From: Gigantopelta aegis
Lineage: Eukaryota; Mollusca; Gastropoda; Neomphalida; Peltospiridae
Assembly (NCBI RefSeq): GCF_016097555.1
Contig: NC_054701.1
Span: forward strand, 65,807,857-65,871,856
Direction of reading: 5' to 3'
Length of the DNA: 64,000 bases
Both the position numbers and the translations under genes were made by a program. Positions 1-10,832 of the stretch are shown here, in pieces. Position 1 is the stretch's first letter. Each line of letters begins with the position of its first letter. The notes under the pieces were generated by a model. The model had not been told where the DNA came from and ran no database searches. It saw nothing but the letters and a program-made list of their open reading frames with translations.

Positions 1-271
1 AATGCATGTAACAGTAATTACCTAAAGAGAGAATTTATAAAATTATTTTTAAAAATTAATTTGCATTATTATTTAATTTGGCTTTATGTTTACGACATTC
101 ACTTGGCTTAATAGGTAGTTTTCTACAAGTAGATCTTAACGATATAAGCTAAACTAACCTGATTCGTAACATATATTAAAACTAAATATAAAATAGTTCA
201 ACGTTGCATTAAATTGATGTATTGAACATGTGATAACTATTTTTAATTCTATATTTTCTTCTATTTTTCAG

Positions 272-310
272 GGTTTGAAATCCGAGGGCGTGAATGTGCC
301 CGTGAAATAA
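272..310 (+). CDS. Possible last coding exon of a gene entering from the left
   Basis: A pyrimidine tract and AG (acceptor at 270-271) precede 12 open codons (GLKSEGVNVPVK) and a TAA at 308-310. Polyadenylation hexamers AATAAA follow at 306-311 and 344-349, with a GT-rich stretch at about 361-374, as expected for a terminal exon. A second frame (phase 2) is also open to a TAG near 331, so the frame is not certain. The rest of the gene would lie left of the window. The call rests on splice and poly(A) signals only; the peptide is too short to place in a family. Confidence 0.33.
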   Translation, partial: GLKSEGVNVPVK

Positions 311-496
311 ATTATACTTTTCTCCGCATTTAGCAATACCATAAATAAACGTTAAACTATGTCTGTACCGTGTTATCTTTTAGATTCAGATTTGAATGCA
401 ACCGTTATAAACCAAGTGATATCTTTGAACGTTTTGCAAAAGATAGATTAGAAAATGCACGTCACGACCTTTACTCTTTTGTCAGTATTGGAGACG

Positions 497-650
497 CTGT
501 TTTAACGAGTCAATGGGTAGGCGTAAGACCACTACACCCTCTTCCCTCTCACTAACCACTAACAACTAACCCACTGTCCTGGACAGACAGCCCAGATAGC
601 TGAGGTGTGTGCCCAGTACAGTGTGCTTGATACAAGTACGAATATAATTT
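497..650 (+). repeat. SINE-B, 5'-truncated copy
   Basis: Matches the 3' two thirds of a SINE repeated at 20803-21078, 51006-51297 and 57375-57662: CCACTACACCCTCTT, AACCCACTGTCC, GATAGCTGAGGTGTGTGCCC and a degraded tail. The tRNA-like head is missing, as in LINE-driven 5' truncation. Confidence 0.7.
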
Positions 651-731
651 TACAAGAAGAACAACATAGGAACTCATTGTCAACACAATCGTTACGTTTT
701 TGTAACTGGAATACAGTTATTACTAATAAAG

Positions 732-732
<1 letters not shown>

Positions 733-801
<69 letters not shown>
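733..801. repeat. (TA)n microsatellite
   Basis: Uninterrupted TA dinucleotides of about 68 bp directly downstream of the truncated SINE-B copy. Confidence 0.95.
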
Positions 802-804
<3 letters not shown>

Positions 805-928
805 TGATACATTATTATATTTTAATTATTTTTGTTTGTGACAAACTCACTCACACATTCATTTGCTCACTCATCCACCCACCCACGCACCTACTAAACT
901 GGTATGACCCATTCACTCGCTCGATTGA

Positions 929-1200
929 GGGGCGGGATTTAGTTGTCTGTTAGTGCTCGCAGGATCGAACCACCTCATTGGATCCATTCAACTGATTGGT
1001 TTTTTCTCTCGTTAGAACCAGTGCACCACAACTGGTCAAAGGTCGTGGTATGTGCTTTCCTGTGTGGGGGAAAGTGCATATAAAAGATCCCTTTCTGCAT
1101 TAAGAAAAATGTAGTCGGTTTCCTCTGATGACTACGAGTCAGAATTACCAAATGTTTGACATCCAATAGCCGATGATTACTGAATCAATATGCTCGAGTG
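929..1200 (+). repeat. SINE-A' copy (variant head, tail 1)
   Basis: Contains a tRNA-like head fragment with GGATCGAACC, the central CCAGTGCACCACAACTGG, GTGCATATAAAAGATCCC and the tail motif ACCAAATGTTTGACATCC. Here the A family carries a head unlike the GTAGCCCAGTGGTAAAGCGC head of most copies. The terminal TCGTTAAACA is decayed. An ATCA-rich simple repeat follows at about 1243-1280. Confidence 0.75.
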
Positions 1201-1368
1201 ATCGATGGACAAATCATGAATCACGTGTTCGCAGTCAATCCATCGATTGATTGATCAATCAATCAATCAATCAATCAATCACATCTGGATGATGTGGGGG
1301 ATACCCAAAGGCACATGGAAATATTTCTGAAGAACGAACACCTCAAGTGTAGAACCACATTATTAGAA

Positions 1369-2270
1369 TTAAAGGGACATACCCTAGTTTTTAAACACTA
1401 AGGCATATATTTTACTATTTGAACCATTTTTGATAACACTAATCATACTTCACTTATATTTTATTGCTTAGATTATCCATTTCCGTACATTGGAAGTGTT
1501 TTTGGTCATCCTGGTGTTTTTATTATCACAACATGCATTTCTCATATTTTTAAAACGTACGTGCGTCTGAGAAGTAACAGCTATGGAGTCGAGTTTTAGT
1601 CTATTTTTAGAGGGTATTTCACCATTTCAAAGTCACAGACTAATGTTTTACTCAATAAACCTCTTTCCCATTCCCATTGCGCATGTCTCTGGAGCCGCCT
1701 GTCAAGAGTGTTTTAACAGCGCAAAATTAAAAGACTCATACAATAAAATTAACAATTAACTTTTAACAATTAGAATTATAGTTAAATATTCACGCAGATT
1801 TACCAGTGATGTTTAATTCTCCACATGTATCAGTATTTAAAATTTAATAAAATATGCCCCCCCCCCCCTTCCCCCTAAAAAAACAAAAAACAACAATACC
1901 AAACCCTAACTCACATAGACCTTTATCACAGCTCTATTTTCCCCTTATCGTTTCATTAAAAAAAGACATTCGTACAACTATTAATCAATGTTACATGTCT
2001 ATCCACAAATTATTTATTTATGTATTTATTTATTTACTTATTTATTTATCTTATTTTATTTATTATTTTATTTTATTTTATTTTCACTATCATTTATATC
2101 AGATGCATACAACTTCACGATATTTACGAAGTTTTAAAACATATATGAGCTGTGTCATACGTGAAAACCTACAACTTAGCATGACGTCAACAACCGAGTA
2201 AACGCGGCTGTTTGCTTTGAAGAATTTAGAAGATGACATCTTCTTCTTTACATGAAGGGAGTTTTTCCCC

Positions 2271-2323
<53 letters not shown>

Positions 2324-2563
2324 ACAAACAGGATAGCATACACGACGTCCTTTGATGGATCATTGGTCGGGACGGGAAATAATCAAACGGGCCCACTGAG
2401 GAGGATCGAACTTTCAGTAAATGGAACCTCAGACAGACGTTCTTGCTACGTTATCCCGGTCATTTGGAGACAAGGACTTTTATATGTAAAATCTGATTTT
2501 TTTTTTTCATTTGAGCGGAACTCCCAATCCTGCGTGGGGGGGATTGTCCGATACCCCGATCTC

Positions 2564-2598
<35 letters not shown>

Positions 2599-3658
2599 AG
2601 CTACAGGCCTGACATGGTACTTAATATGTTTGCTTCAAACATTCAAATGAAGTACCTTATGACTGCGCATAATAAACCCTCATGAGTTTATAATAAAGAG
2701 ACCATCCTGAGTTTGTAGCTATATTATTAAGCTGTCGGCTAGTCTAATCTGTTATAAATAAAACTTACATCTTTCTTAGGTTAAATAATCTTGCTTCGAA
2801 TTTATATAGCTGTATGTGCAGTACAGTTACATTTCTGACCATTCTCAGGTCGGTAGCAACCGAGACGTCGGAGGTGGGACTATAGCCCCACTTTTATAAA
2901 CCCGGTTTAAAATATGGCTTTTGTCCCCCCCCCCCCCCCCCCCCCCCCCCAACTAGACTGTGTCCCTCCACTACAGATTGTGCCCCCTTCCTTCCCCCAA
3001 CTCCAGATATCGTTCCTACGGGCCTGATTCTAATGTTTTATATACCATAGCTCAAATTTCATATGTATCATTTAATTTTATTCCAAATACCGAACAAAAT
3101 TTTAAATAACTTGGTGAAAAGAAATTCTGACAAAAATCCTGAATGTATTTATCTGTATAATGCTTTATAAATATTTAAATCATGTTAAATACAATAAATA
3201 TCTGCATACATACACGTGCGCACACATTAATATTATTTCAGCCTATATTCGATATTTATTGCGTACGAATCCGAACCGATGGTTTGTCGGGCGTTAACAA
3301 CTAAATATTTTTTATTTCGTGATAAGCAATAATTCGCAAATGTCTCCAATAAGTCTTGTTGGATGTCGACAGAATTTTCGGGTTCCCTACTGATAGAATA
3401 ATTAATCATGGAGATATTCACATTCCTATTGCGTGGCCTCCCATTGTCTATGCCCCCCCCAACTTGTCCACGGGTCTGTTTTTGCGAGATCTCTTTTGAG
3501 TTCGCGGTTTGCGTCCTCAAGTTACCCCGCAACGGGCACATGCGCAGTGGAATGTGAAAGAGGTCTATTGTAACTTTAGCCAAATGTGTTACAGATTTGT
3601 AGATTAACTAAACTTTGTGTTAATTTTCACGGGTTGAAACTAGGGTATGTCCCTTTAA
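1369..3658. mobile_element. MITE-1 copy split by a later insertion
   Basis: The left end TTAA-AGGGACATACCCTAGTTT and the right end AACTAGGGTATGTCCCT-TTAA are inverted repeats flanked by TTAA. The left part (1373-1657) and right part (3566-3654) align with the two halves of unbroken copies at 13549-13927 and 27399-27778. TTAA target duplications are typical of piggyBac-type elements; that family assignment is inference, as no transposase is present. Confidence 0.75.
1659..3564. mobile_element. Inverted-repeat DNA transposon nested in MITE-1, about 1.9 kb
   Basis: The left end ACCTCTTTCCCATTCC and the right end, read inverted, ACCTCTTTCACATTCC form inverted repeats of about 26 bp that both run into GCGCATGT. 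The element breaks MITE-1 at the point corresponding to TCAATTGTAA of intact copies, leaving a very short (2-3 bp) AT-rich duplication. The interior holds a SINE-A core fragment (about 2322-2412), (TA)n at 2272-2321, poly-C tracts near 1857, 2565-2598 and 2926-2950, and no recognisable transposase. A similar end lies at 38.8 kb. Confidence 0.6.
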
Positions 3659-3699
3659 ATAATATGAATACCGTCCACCTTATGTACCAGTTCAAGCAA

Positions 3700-3783
3700 A
3701 ATCACCCCACCCCACCTTTTCAACCAGAATCACCCCACCCCACCTTTTCAACCAGAATCACCCCACCCCACCTTTTCAACCAG
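3700..3783. repeat. 28-bp minisatellite, three identical units
   Basis: Three head-to-tail units beginning AATCACCCCACCCC and ending TTTTCAACCAG, with no visible differences between them, which suggests recent slippage or unequal exchange. Confidence 0.95.
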
Positions 3784-3799
3784 AATGTCGGTCTATATA

Positions 3800-4715
3800 A
3801 TACATAATACAAAGATAACTACCAACTAGCAAACAACTAAAATAATGTATCTGGTTTTTGCAAACCATCGCTTGTTTAACCGTTACCGCGTAAAACATTT
3901 GTCATTTTTATGTTCTGTTATTGAGGAGTGGCTACTGATTATGTTTATTCCTTTAGAGTTAAAATCTAGATTTAGATACAAACTGAATAAAATATGTTTT
4001 ATGCTAAGCCGAAAACGCCCATATCAAATATGTCAGTGGGGTGTGGAGTTAACTAGTTTTCCATTTTGGTCGACGCCAGACGACATAAATCTACGAGTGC
4101 CAATTCTAACAGTATTATCTATACGACACGGTTTGTGTTTCCATCAACCGTCTTTGATAGCTGGTCGAAATAAACGATACTGCACCCATATTATCACTAT
4201 ACAGACACAAATAGTGAACGTGGCAACGAAGCTACGAGATTAGCAGTGATGAATTTATTGTGTTTTTCAATTTAAATACAATAGAAATTTGTGATAAACT
4301 ACATTGGTTGACCCGGTGCTGTAGGATCGTCTCGTGTATAAATGATCGCCAAGAGTGTAAAAGTTCTTCTTAGATAAGAGTACTTTCGAAGAAGGGAATG
4401 CTTCGAGTATAACGCGCTCGTAAAGGTGGGTATTCTTCTGAAAATATAATTAGAAATATAATGCAATATCTCACAGGTTTCTATGAAAATATTTCAGCAT
4501 TTTTACTTATCTAAAAAAATTTTTTATTGCATTAACATGATTACTTTGACGTACATAATATTGCAAAAAGTAGCTCAATATATATTCAAAGTGACGTTAT
4601 ACGTTGAACACATAAAGGTAGCTAAAAAATTTCAAAAACTTAAAATAAAATTGATTTTTGTCAGTTTGAAGTGTTAGAAAACACGCAGATTTCGTTATAC
4701 GACTCATTTGTTTTT
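3800..4715. other. No supported gene or repeat
   Basis: AT-rich unique-looking sequence. A 132-codon open frame at 3845-4243 has no recognisable domain, no supporting splice or poly(A) context and no codon-use signal I can defend. Confidence 0.4.
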
Positions 4716-4718
4716 TGT

Positions 4719-4895
4719 CGTTCCATCCAGTGCACTAGAACTGGACAAAGGCCGTGGTATGTGCTTTCCTGTCTGTGGGAAAGTGCATATAAAAGATCCT
4801 TTACTGCATTAGGAAAAATATAGCGAGTTTCCTCTGATGACTACGAGTCAGAATTACCAAATGTTTGACATCCAATATCCAGTGATATTGTGCTC
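4719..4895 (+). repeat. SINE-A' fragment
   Basis: Carries CCATCCAGTGCACTAG, GGCCGTGGTATGTGC, GTGCATATAAAAGATCC and ACCAAATGTTTGACATCC. The head is missing and the tail ends early. Confidence 0.75.
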
Positions 4896-5024
4896 CAAAC
4901 AAAACTTCATCTCGATTACGTTGGTACACAACTTAATCAGCGGCCGTTTAAGTGTAAAGTGTTATTATTTGGTAATAAGATATTTTATCACCAATGTTTT
5001 TCAAGGGAGAATTATTTTGTTTTT

Positions 5025-5212
5025 TTTTTCTTTTCTTTTTATTTTATTTTATTTTATTTTATTTTATTTTATTTTATTTTATTTATTTATGTTTTGTTGT
5101 TGTTGGTTTTTTGTTTGTTTGTTTATTTGCTTGCTTGTTTGTTTATTTTGTTGTTGTTTCTTGTTTTGGGGGTGGGTGGGGTGTGCGGGGGGGGGGGGGG
5201 GGGTGGTGCTGG
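5025..5212. repeat. Low-complexity T-rich tract with (TTTTA)n, (TTTG)n and poly-G
   Basis: Perfect TTTTA repeats at about 5041-5085, degenerate GTTT repeats and a G run at about 5188-5202. The three overlapping open frames here are by-products of the simple repeats. Confidence 0.9.
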
Positions 5213-5604
5213 CCGAGAGTTAATGATATTTAGGAAAAATCAAATAACGTACACTAACTGTTCATAATAATACTCCTTTAGGTACATCCAAGAATATACA
5301 AAAGTATACCATATAAGAATTGATTCTTTTTTCATGTAAAGGTTCCTATATTATTTATTTACTTTTCGTTTTTGTTACTGCCTTTTATTTATTATTGACA
5401 ACAGTACAGCAATAAATTATTGTGAACTAAAATGTTTGACATCTTTAAGTCAGTACAGTGGTGAATCTAGGCATACATAATTAAAACCCACAAACAAAAC
5501 ACAAAAATCTTAAACAAACACAACTAGCAAAAAACAAAGCAAAACTACACGACTCGGCCTATCGAATGATGATACGACAGAGTTGAATGTGAGTTTTTGG
5601 GGGT

Positions 5605-6010
5605 TTGTTTTTGTTTAACGACACCACTAGAGCACATTGATTTATTAATCATCGGCTACTGGATGTCAAACATTTGGTAATTCTGACATATTGTGTTAGA
5701 GAGGAAACCGCTGCATTTTTCAGTTAGTAGCAAGGGATCTTTTATATGTACCATCCCACAGACAGGATAACACATACCACGGCCTTTGGTATACCAGTCG
5801 TGGTGCACTGGCTAGAGCGAGAAATAGCCCAATGAGCCCACCGACGGGGAAATGTGAATTAGGGATAGAGGTTGGAAAGTCGATCGATAGGCCCATTGGA
5901 ATACTTCGTATTCCTGCCAACGCTTCAGAACTAGTGTAACAAAGGCCGTGGTATGTACCATACCCCGTCTGTGAAAAGATGCATATAAATATACATTGCT
6001 GTAAAAACAA
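5605..6010 (-). repeat. SINE-A copy followed by a second, opposite SINE-A fragment
   Basis: At 5605-5850 a reverse-oriented SINE-A runs from its tail (GTTTAACGACACCACTAG) to its head junction (CCCACCGACGGGG). At about 5880-6010 a forward fragment repeats GGCCCATTGG, AAAGGCCGTGGTATGT and GCATATAAA. The second is heavily decayed. Confidence 0.75.
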
Positions 6011-6097
6011 AAAAAACACAATAGCAATTGCCCTGGAATGGTCCATATAATTGTAAACAAAACTGTCGAGTTTTGTCGTTAAATATATATATATTTT

Positions 6098-6232
6098 TTC
6101 TCTTTCTTTCTTTTTCTCTTTTTCTTTCTTTAATTCTTTCTTTTCTTTCCTTCTTTCTTTCTTTCTTTCTTTCTTTTATTCTTTCTTTCTTTCTTTCTTT
6201 CTTTTTAATTCTTTCATTCTTTCTTTCTTTCT
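6098..6232. repeat. (CTTT)n pyrimidine microsatellite
   Basis: Imperfect TTTC/CTTT tetranucleotides of about 135 bp. Confidence 0.93.
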
Positions 6233-6657
6233 AAAATGATTGTCAACTCTGGTTTGACCAAATGGACTTATCTTATCACGCAGTTACCCGTCTTGGGATC
6301 ATTCTGAGGCCTACTTGAGTGAAGGTGGGAACTTGTGCCTGGCGTCTTAAATATACAAGTATTCAGAAACACAAAACAACTTTATTCTCGTTAGATATCC
6401 AATAATTATTTTGTCCTTTTGACAGGTGAGGCACTTCAGAGATTTGATTTTAAACGTTTTAAAAGTATGTTGGTAATACCCAAATTAATGTTTTCACCCA
6501 ATAAAATATTTGAAACAATGGTCTGTTCCATTAAAATGTTGGTCTAGAAAAATGTCTCGATTTGATCTTCTCAACGGTCAGCATTCTTTAAGAATCCATA
6601 TATCTACAGTGGAATCTACAAACCTAATTGTTTAATTAACTTAATTGACTGCAGTCG

Positions 6658-6965
6658 TACTCATAAGCGTACGAGACGGGGGATACGCTTAATGCTGTAG
6701 CAAACCTCAAAATTCGGGCAAAAACGATAGCACTATTTGAGCAAAATAAGCTGGCCTGAAAAATTTTCACCATGTACTTCCATAATTCTACCCACAATGT
6801 TAGTTGTAATCCATGTGAAAATACGTAGTTGTTCGTTTGCAACCCTATATAGCTGTTTGGCAGTAATGTTAAAATGAATAAATGTGTTATCCAGATTCGG
6901 GAATTTTCGTTTGATTTGGACTGAATTCAGCCTGCCCCCACCCCCACCACCCTACAGAAATGAGA
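6658..6965. mobile_element. MITE-2 copy
   Basis: Begins ATAAGCGTACGAGACGGGGG and ends in a C-rich inverted counterpart. Interior motifs ATTCGGGCAAAA, TTCTACCCACAAT and GAATAAATGTGTTATC recur at 52283-52590, 53030-53360 and 63590-63845. About 300 bp, no open frame, so a non-autonomous inverted-repeat element is likely. It ends about 40 bp before the acceptor of the small secreted-protein gene. Confidence 0.6.
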
Positions 6966-7006
6966 ACCCGTTTGTACTTAAAACATATATTATGTTTTCA
7001 TTTCAG

Positions 7007-7282
7007 AAGGCACCATGAATCAAGTTCTTCTGTTATCCGTGTTTGTCATCGTGTTCGTGTCCGTGGCCGTGTCCGTATCCGCGTCAACCATACCACCCAG
7101 CCAGACACCCGAGGATCCCTTCATCGCCCTCATCGACGCCATAGAACAAGCGACCTTCTTCTCCACGCTTCCGGAACACGAGAAGGTCATAACCTTTGAA
7201 CTTCTGGCGGCGGCGGAAACCGGAAATTTGAAATCCTTGTTGGACAGACTTGGATATATCCAGCTATTTACGTACCTAGATC
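7007..7282 (+). CDS. Exon with start codon, secreted helical protein
   Basis: Exon from acceptor 7006 to donor GTGAGT at 7283. The coding part starts at 7015 in the context GGCACCATGA. It encodes the signal peptide and about 65 mature residues and ends one base into a codon. Confidence 0.6.
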
Positions 7283-7788
7283 GTGAGTTTCTTGTATTCG
7301 GTTAGAGTGAATGGATAAATGAATGAATGAATGTATGAATGAATGGATCAATAAATGAATAAATATTTAACGACACCCCAGCATTAAGTATTCGTTGAGA
7401 CTCAAGAGACTGTTTCATAGCTAAGTAGCCCGGGACCCCTAAATTTTGTGAGTTATAATTTTGTTATATATTAATTTTCATTTTTTACGACCCCCCTCCA
7501 AACCTCCCCCAAAGTTCCCTTGGCATTCCGCCTCATGTCATTGCTCGCCCCCCCCCCCCCCCAAATGGATTTTCTGGATCCGCCACTGAAAGTATTAAAC
7601 ACAGTCGTTTGTAGCGTTATTCTCACATATAACAGAATAACGCTAGAGAACACTCGAGCTAATAGCGAAGATGTCCAGCTAAAGGCTCACTTTTTTCAAT
7701 TGTTTACCGTACACTTTTTCTGTCCTTCACCTTACAATACATGTATTATATGAATAAGTATCGGATCAAGAGGTCTGGAGGGCGCCTC

Positions 7789-7820
<32 letters not shown>

Positions 7821-8935
7821 TTGAATATACCCCCTGCCCCTCTTCCGTCCCTGGAGCTGAAAATCAGATTAATATACATTATATCTACGACCATCATATC
7901 ATATAATTTAAACTGGTAAAGGCATTTAGCTGCATTTTCGTACTTTGTATTACTTTATTAACTAGGGATTCATTTGAACTATAAATAGTTTGAAACACCT
8001 GATTTCATTAGTTAGAATTGTGTGCTAGAGTTTTACCTCAACCAATCTACGGCGTGCTTGGTTTTGTGGCTCCAAGACTTCAAACATGGACTGAATGAAT
8101 GAATGAATGAATGAATTTATGAATTAATTAATGTTTAACGACACCCCAGCACGAAAAATACATCGGCTATGCCAGGCACATAATCATCTGATTTGGTATC
8201 AATATCAGAATGGAGAAAAACCCCAAAAGTTTAGACCTTCCCCACGCGGACTAGAAAAATGAAAAAAAGAAAATTAGTGAAACCTGGAAAAAAAAGGTTC
8301 AGACCAAATGCCTTCCTGTTACCCAGTAAAGTGCCATCCCATGCGTTTATGAACAACGCTGTGTCGGTAAAGATCAGCAGAATGAACATCATAATAATTT
8401 ATATCCATACGGTACATCGACTGTGAAGTTCACAAATTATGTTTCCTGCCTCATGCATTATTCATTTAGTTAGCTTTCCGTATGTCTAGATCTTGTGTTG
8501 TATACAATACTTTTAAATATCAAATTTGATTGTTCAATCTTGTTCTTTGTTTCTGTAGATTTATCAAAGGATTACAGTCACAAGTTTATTGCATATTCGA
8601 TACCGGTAAGATTATATTTAAATTATTTACTATATGTATTATATAACATTTAGTGAAATATCTTAAAATATCAGTGAAATAAAAGTGTTATCAGTCACTC
8701 AGTGAAGTTTGCAATCATATCACACTCGTCGCGCATGTGCGACTCGTGAGATATGATTGCAAACTTCACTCGATGAGATATAAATCATATTAATATATCA
8801 CCAGTACCTCTTTATGTCTATATCACACCATGGGTATAATGAATTATCGCAATAGGTAACATTATGAATGACAGATAAACCGTGTAAAATGTATAAAATC
8901 GTGATAATAATTTTGTATATTATTATTATTATTAT

Positions 8936-9001
<66 letters not shown>

Positions 9002-9715
9002 CAGCAGTAGTAGTAGTAGTAGTTTAATAATTGGGTAAAAAAATATCTCAAATTTATTTATTGACATAATGTTTTGTATTTCAACCTTTGTTTATAGGTT
9101 TTATTTCTCTTATGTATTACATGTGAATAAATGCATCCATTGTTTATTTTAATGGCAATAATTTTAAAGGCTCATATAGACTGGTGCGGCTAATACAAAT
9201 CGAAATACATTAGTTTTAATGAGAGCGTCTAGACTGGATGTGTAATCTAGAAATCGCATTCTGCCAGCCACAATGTAACAATCGTATATGGTGTGTATGC
9301 CCAAGACGGCATCCGCAGACGCATCAGACACAATAGTCGGGCCGCACGCACGCGCCGCATCCAGTCTACATCAGCCTTAAGTTAACACATATAGGCATGG
9401 CTATTGCACGTTTAATGTTTTGACTGACACGCTGCCTGATAGTCCCAAGTGCGACACACGAGCGTCTATATGCTGTCAATCAAAACATTAAACGTGTGCA
9501 GTAACCGTTCATATCATGAGTACGTTTATGCGGTTCCACTCCCCTAAATAATATTCCTGACGCGGTAAGGAAGCTTTGCTCCGTGAGAGTTGGAGTTTTT
9601 AAAATTTTGCAGTTATACTGATTTATTGCACACTTTTACCAATGGGCAAGCAACCTAAGCGTGGTACAATGGTTTCAACTGCTCACTGAAGATACATAAG
9701 GGTCGTTTTTCATGT

Positions 9716-9747
<32 letters not shown>

Positions 9748-10746
9748 GAGATACATAGCCCAGTAGTAAAGCGTTCGCTTGATGCGCGTCCAGTCTGGGA
9801 TCGATCCCTGTCGGTGGAACCTTTGGGATATTTCTCGTTCCAGCCAGTGCTCTACAACTGGTGTAACAAAGGCTATGTTATATACAATCCTGTCTGTGGG
9901 ATGGTGCATATAAAAGATCCCTTGCTGCTAATCGAAAGGAGTAGCCAATGAAAATGGCGCCATATAACCGTAACTAAAATGTGTTGAGTGCGTCGTTAAA
10001 TAAAACATTTCCTTCCTTCCGTTTTCGCGTGTGTTGTCTTTAAGGTAGAAAGAAACACTGTTATTTATTCTTGTTTGTTTTGTCTAACGACACCACTAGA
10101 GAACATTGATGTAATAATCATCGGCTATTGTATGTCAAACATTTGGTAATATTTACATATAGTCTTAGAGAGAAAACCCGCTACATTTTTTCATTAGTTG
10201 CAAGGGATCTTTTGTATGGACCATTCCACAGACCACGACTTTTAATATACCAGTCGTGATGCACTGGCTGGAGCGAGAAATATTCCAATGGGCCCACCAA
10301 CGGGGATCGATCTAAGAGCGATTGCGCATCAAGTGAGCGCTTTACTAGCTACGTCACCCCTCCAGGCCTCCACTGCTATTTATAGCCATGTAATCGATAT
10401 TTTGATTCGTCGATTTTGCGCGTATGACGACCGTACCACGCCTGCGCGGCGCCACAAAACCGTGCACATTAAAAACGGCCCTAAGACTCAAAGACCACTA
10501 CACCAGCTAGTCACTCTCAATACCAGATAACTAAGGTATGCGCCCAGGATAGCGTGCTTGGACATTAGCTGGAAGTAAGCACATAAATGAAATTAAAATG
10601 TACAGAGTAGCGTTTAGTAATGCATCATGAATGACATCACACACCTATGGCATAACATTATGCTAGATGCTCACAATACACAGACGAAATATTGATCTTA
10701 TTGTTTATTTATTCCTTAGTATTTGAAGAAAGAACTCGACGTTTGA
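7015..10746 (+). CDS. Small secreted helical protein, three coding exons
   Basis: Model: 7015-7282, 8559-8605, 10720-10746, giving 113 residues. An acceptor (TTTTCATTTCAG, ending 7006) sits eight bases before ATG 7015, so an upstream untranslated exon is implied. Donors are GTGAGT (7283) and GTAAG (8606); acceptors are TTCTGTAG and ATTCCTTAG. All junctions keep frame. Residues 1-24 (MNQVLLLSVFVIVFVSVAV...) form a signal peptide. The mature part has no cysteine, is acidic and leucine-rich (LPEHEKVITFELLAAAE, GNLKSLLDRLGY), and looks largely helical. TGA falls in the third exon; a donor GTAAGT at about 10787 and an acceptor before 11851 suggest a 3' untranslated exon ending at AATAAA (about 11923). 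I do not recognise the family. The second intron holds SINEs and hairpins. The last junctions are the least certain. Confidence 0.55.
7321..7410 (-). repeat. SINE-C tail fragment
   Basis: A GAAT/GAAT-like simple repeat followed by ATTTAACGACACCCCAGCA. This is the 3' end of the family seen at 15646-15925, 18525-18760 and 44990-45290. Confidence 0.6.
7436..7592. mobile_element. hAT-like MITE, right part
   Basis: CCAAACCTCCCCCAAAGTTCC, CATTCCGCCTCATGTCATTG, a C run and the end GGATCCGCCACTG match the element at 21788-21983. The left inverted repeat is not clear here. The end GCGGATCYAG is common in hAT-type MITEs; the family is inferred. Confidence 0.5.
7775..7820. repeat. Poly-C/(CA)n microsatellite
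   Basis: A C run of about 17 bases passes into (CA)n. Confidence 0.9.
8088..8175 (-). repeat. SINE-C tail fragment
   Basis: (GAAT)n then TTTAACGACACCCCAGCACG and AAAAATACATCGGCTAT. It ends abruptly. Confidence 0.7.
8559..8605 (+). CDS. Second coding exon, secreted helical protein
   Basis: 47 bp between TTTCTGTAG and GTAAGATT. Joined to the previous exon it reads HLSKDYSHKFIAYSIP without a stop and ends on a codon boundary. Too short to be an open-frame hit by itself; both splice signals are strong. Confidence 0.55.
8703..8775. repeat. Perfect hairpin, 21-bp arms
   Basis: AGTGAAGTTTGCAATCATATC is followed about 25 bp later by its exact reverse complement. The loop contains the near-palindrome TCGCGCATGTGCGA. 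It lies in the second intron of the secreted-protein gene. Confidence 0.85.
8926..9022. repeat. (TAT)n/(TAG)n trinucleotide repeat
   Basis: ATT units pass into about 25 TAG units with a CAGCAG interruption. Confidence 0.95.
9164..9380. mobile_element. TTAA-flanked MITE, about 210 bp
   Basis: The left end TTAA-AGGCTCATATAGACTGG and the right end CCAGTCTACATCAGCC-TTAA are imperfect inverted repeats of about 24 bp including GCGGC. TTAA lies on both sides. There is no open frame. Confidence 0.65.
9400..9506. repeat. Hairpin element with arms of about 28 bp
   Basis: TTGCACGTTTAATGTTTTGA is mirrored by TCAAAACATTAAACGTGTGCA with a loop of about 50 bp. Possibly a very small MITE. Confidence 0.7.
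9719..10018 (+). repeat. Poly-G tract and SINE-A, tail 2
   Basis: A G run of 28 (9719-9746) is followed by a SINE-A with head CATAGCCCAGTAGTAAAGCG, B-box-like GGGATCGATCCC and tail 2 (GTGTTGAGTGCGTCGTTAAA, then AAACATTTCCTTCC). The middle of tail 2 is partly deleted. Confidence 0.85.
10073..10362 (-). repeat. SINE-A, tail 1
   Basis: Reverse-oriented copy from CTAACGACACCACTAGAG to AGCGCTTTACTAGCTACGT, with a small deletion around the CAGACAGGATAG block. Confidence 0.85.
10490..10590 (+). repeat. SINE-B 3' fragment
   Basis: Shows AAGACCACTACACC, AGATAACTAAGGTATGCGCCC and a degraded ATAAGCAC tail. Truncated at the 5' side. Confidence 0.55.
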
Positions 10747-10786
10747 AGAAAGAATTATCTCCCTTGGTACGAAACGTGACGTACAT
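10720..10786 (+). CDS. Third coding exon with stop, secreted helical protein
   Basis: After acceptor CCTTAG (10719) the frame reads YLKKELDV and TGA at 10744-10746. The exon probably continues to donor GTAAGT at about 10787. The product would end shortly after the conserved-looking helix. Skipping it and using the 11851 exon would also stay open, so the C-terminus has two possible forms. Confidence 0.42.
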
Positions 10787-10832
10787 GTAAGTTCAGTAGA
10801 AGATACGGTTTAAATTAATGTTCTAGGTAGCG

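Noticed and set aside
370-555. 61-codon open frame
   Set aside because: The last third is SINE-B sequence and the rest has no domain or splice support.
3233-3583. 116-codon open frame on the - strand at the right end of the 1659-3564 transposon
   Set aside because: Its start lies outside the element in MITE-1, it runs through the inverted repeat and a C run, and I see no transposase motif.
3845-4243. 132-codon open frame
   Set aside because: No recognised domain, no neighbouring exon, biased residues typical of AT-rich chance frames.
4837-5267. Three overlapping frames rich in Phe, Leu and Gly
   Set aside because: Translations of (TTTTA)n, (TTTG)n and poly-G.
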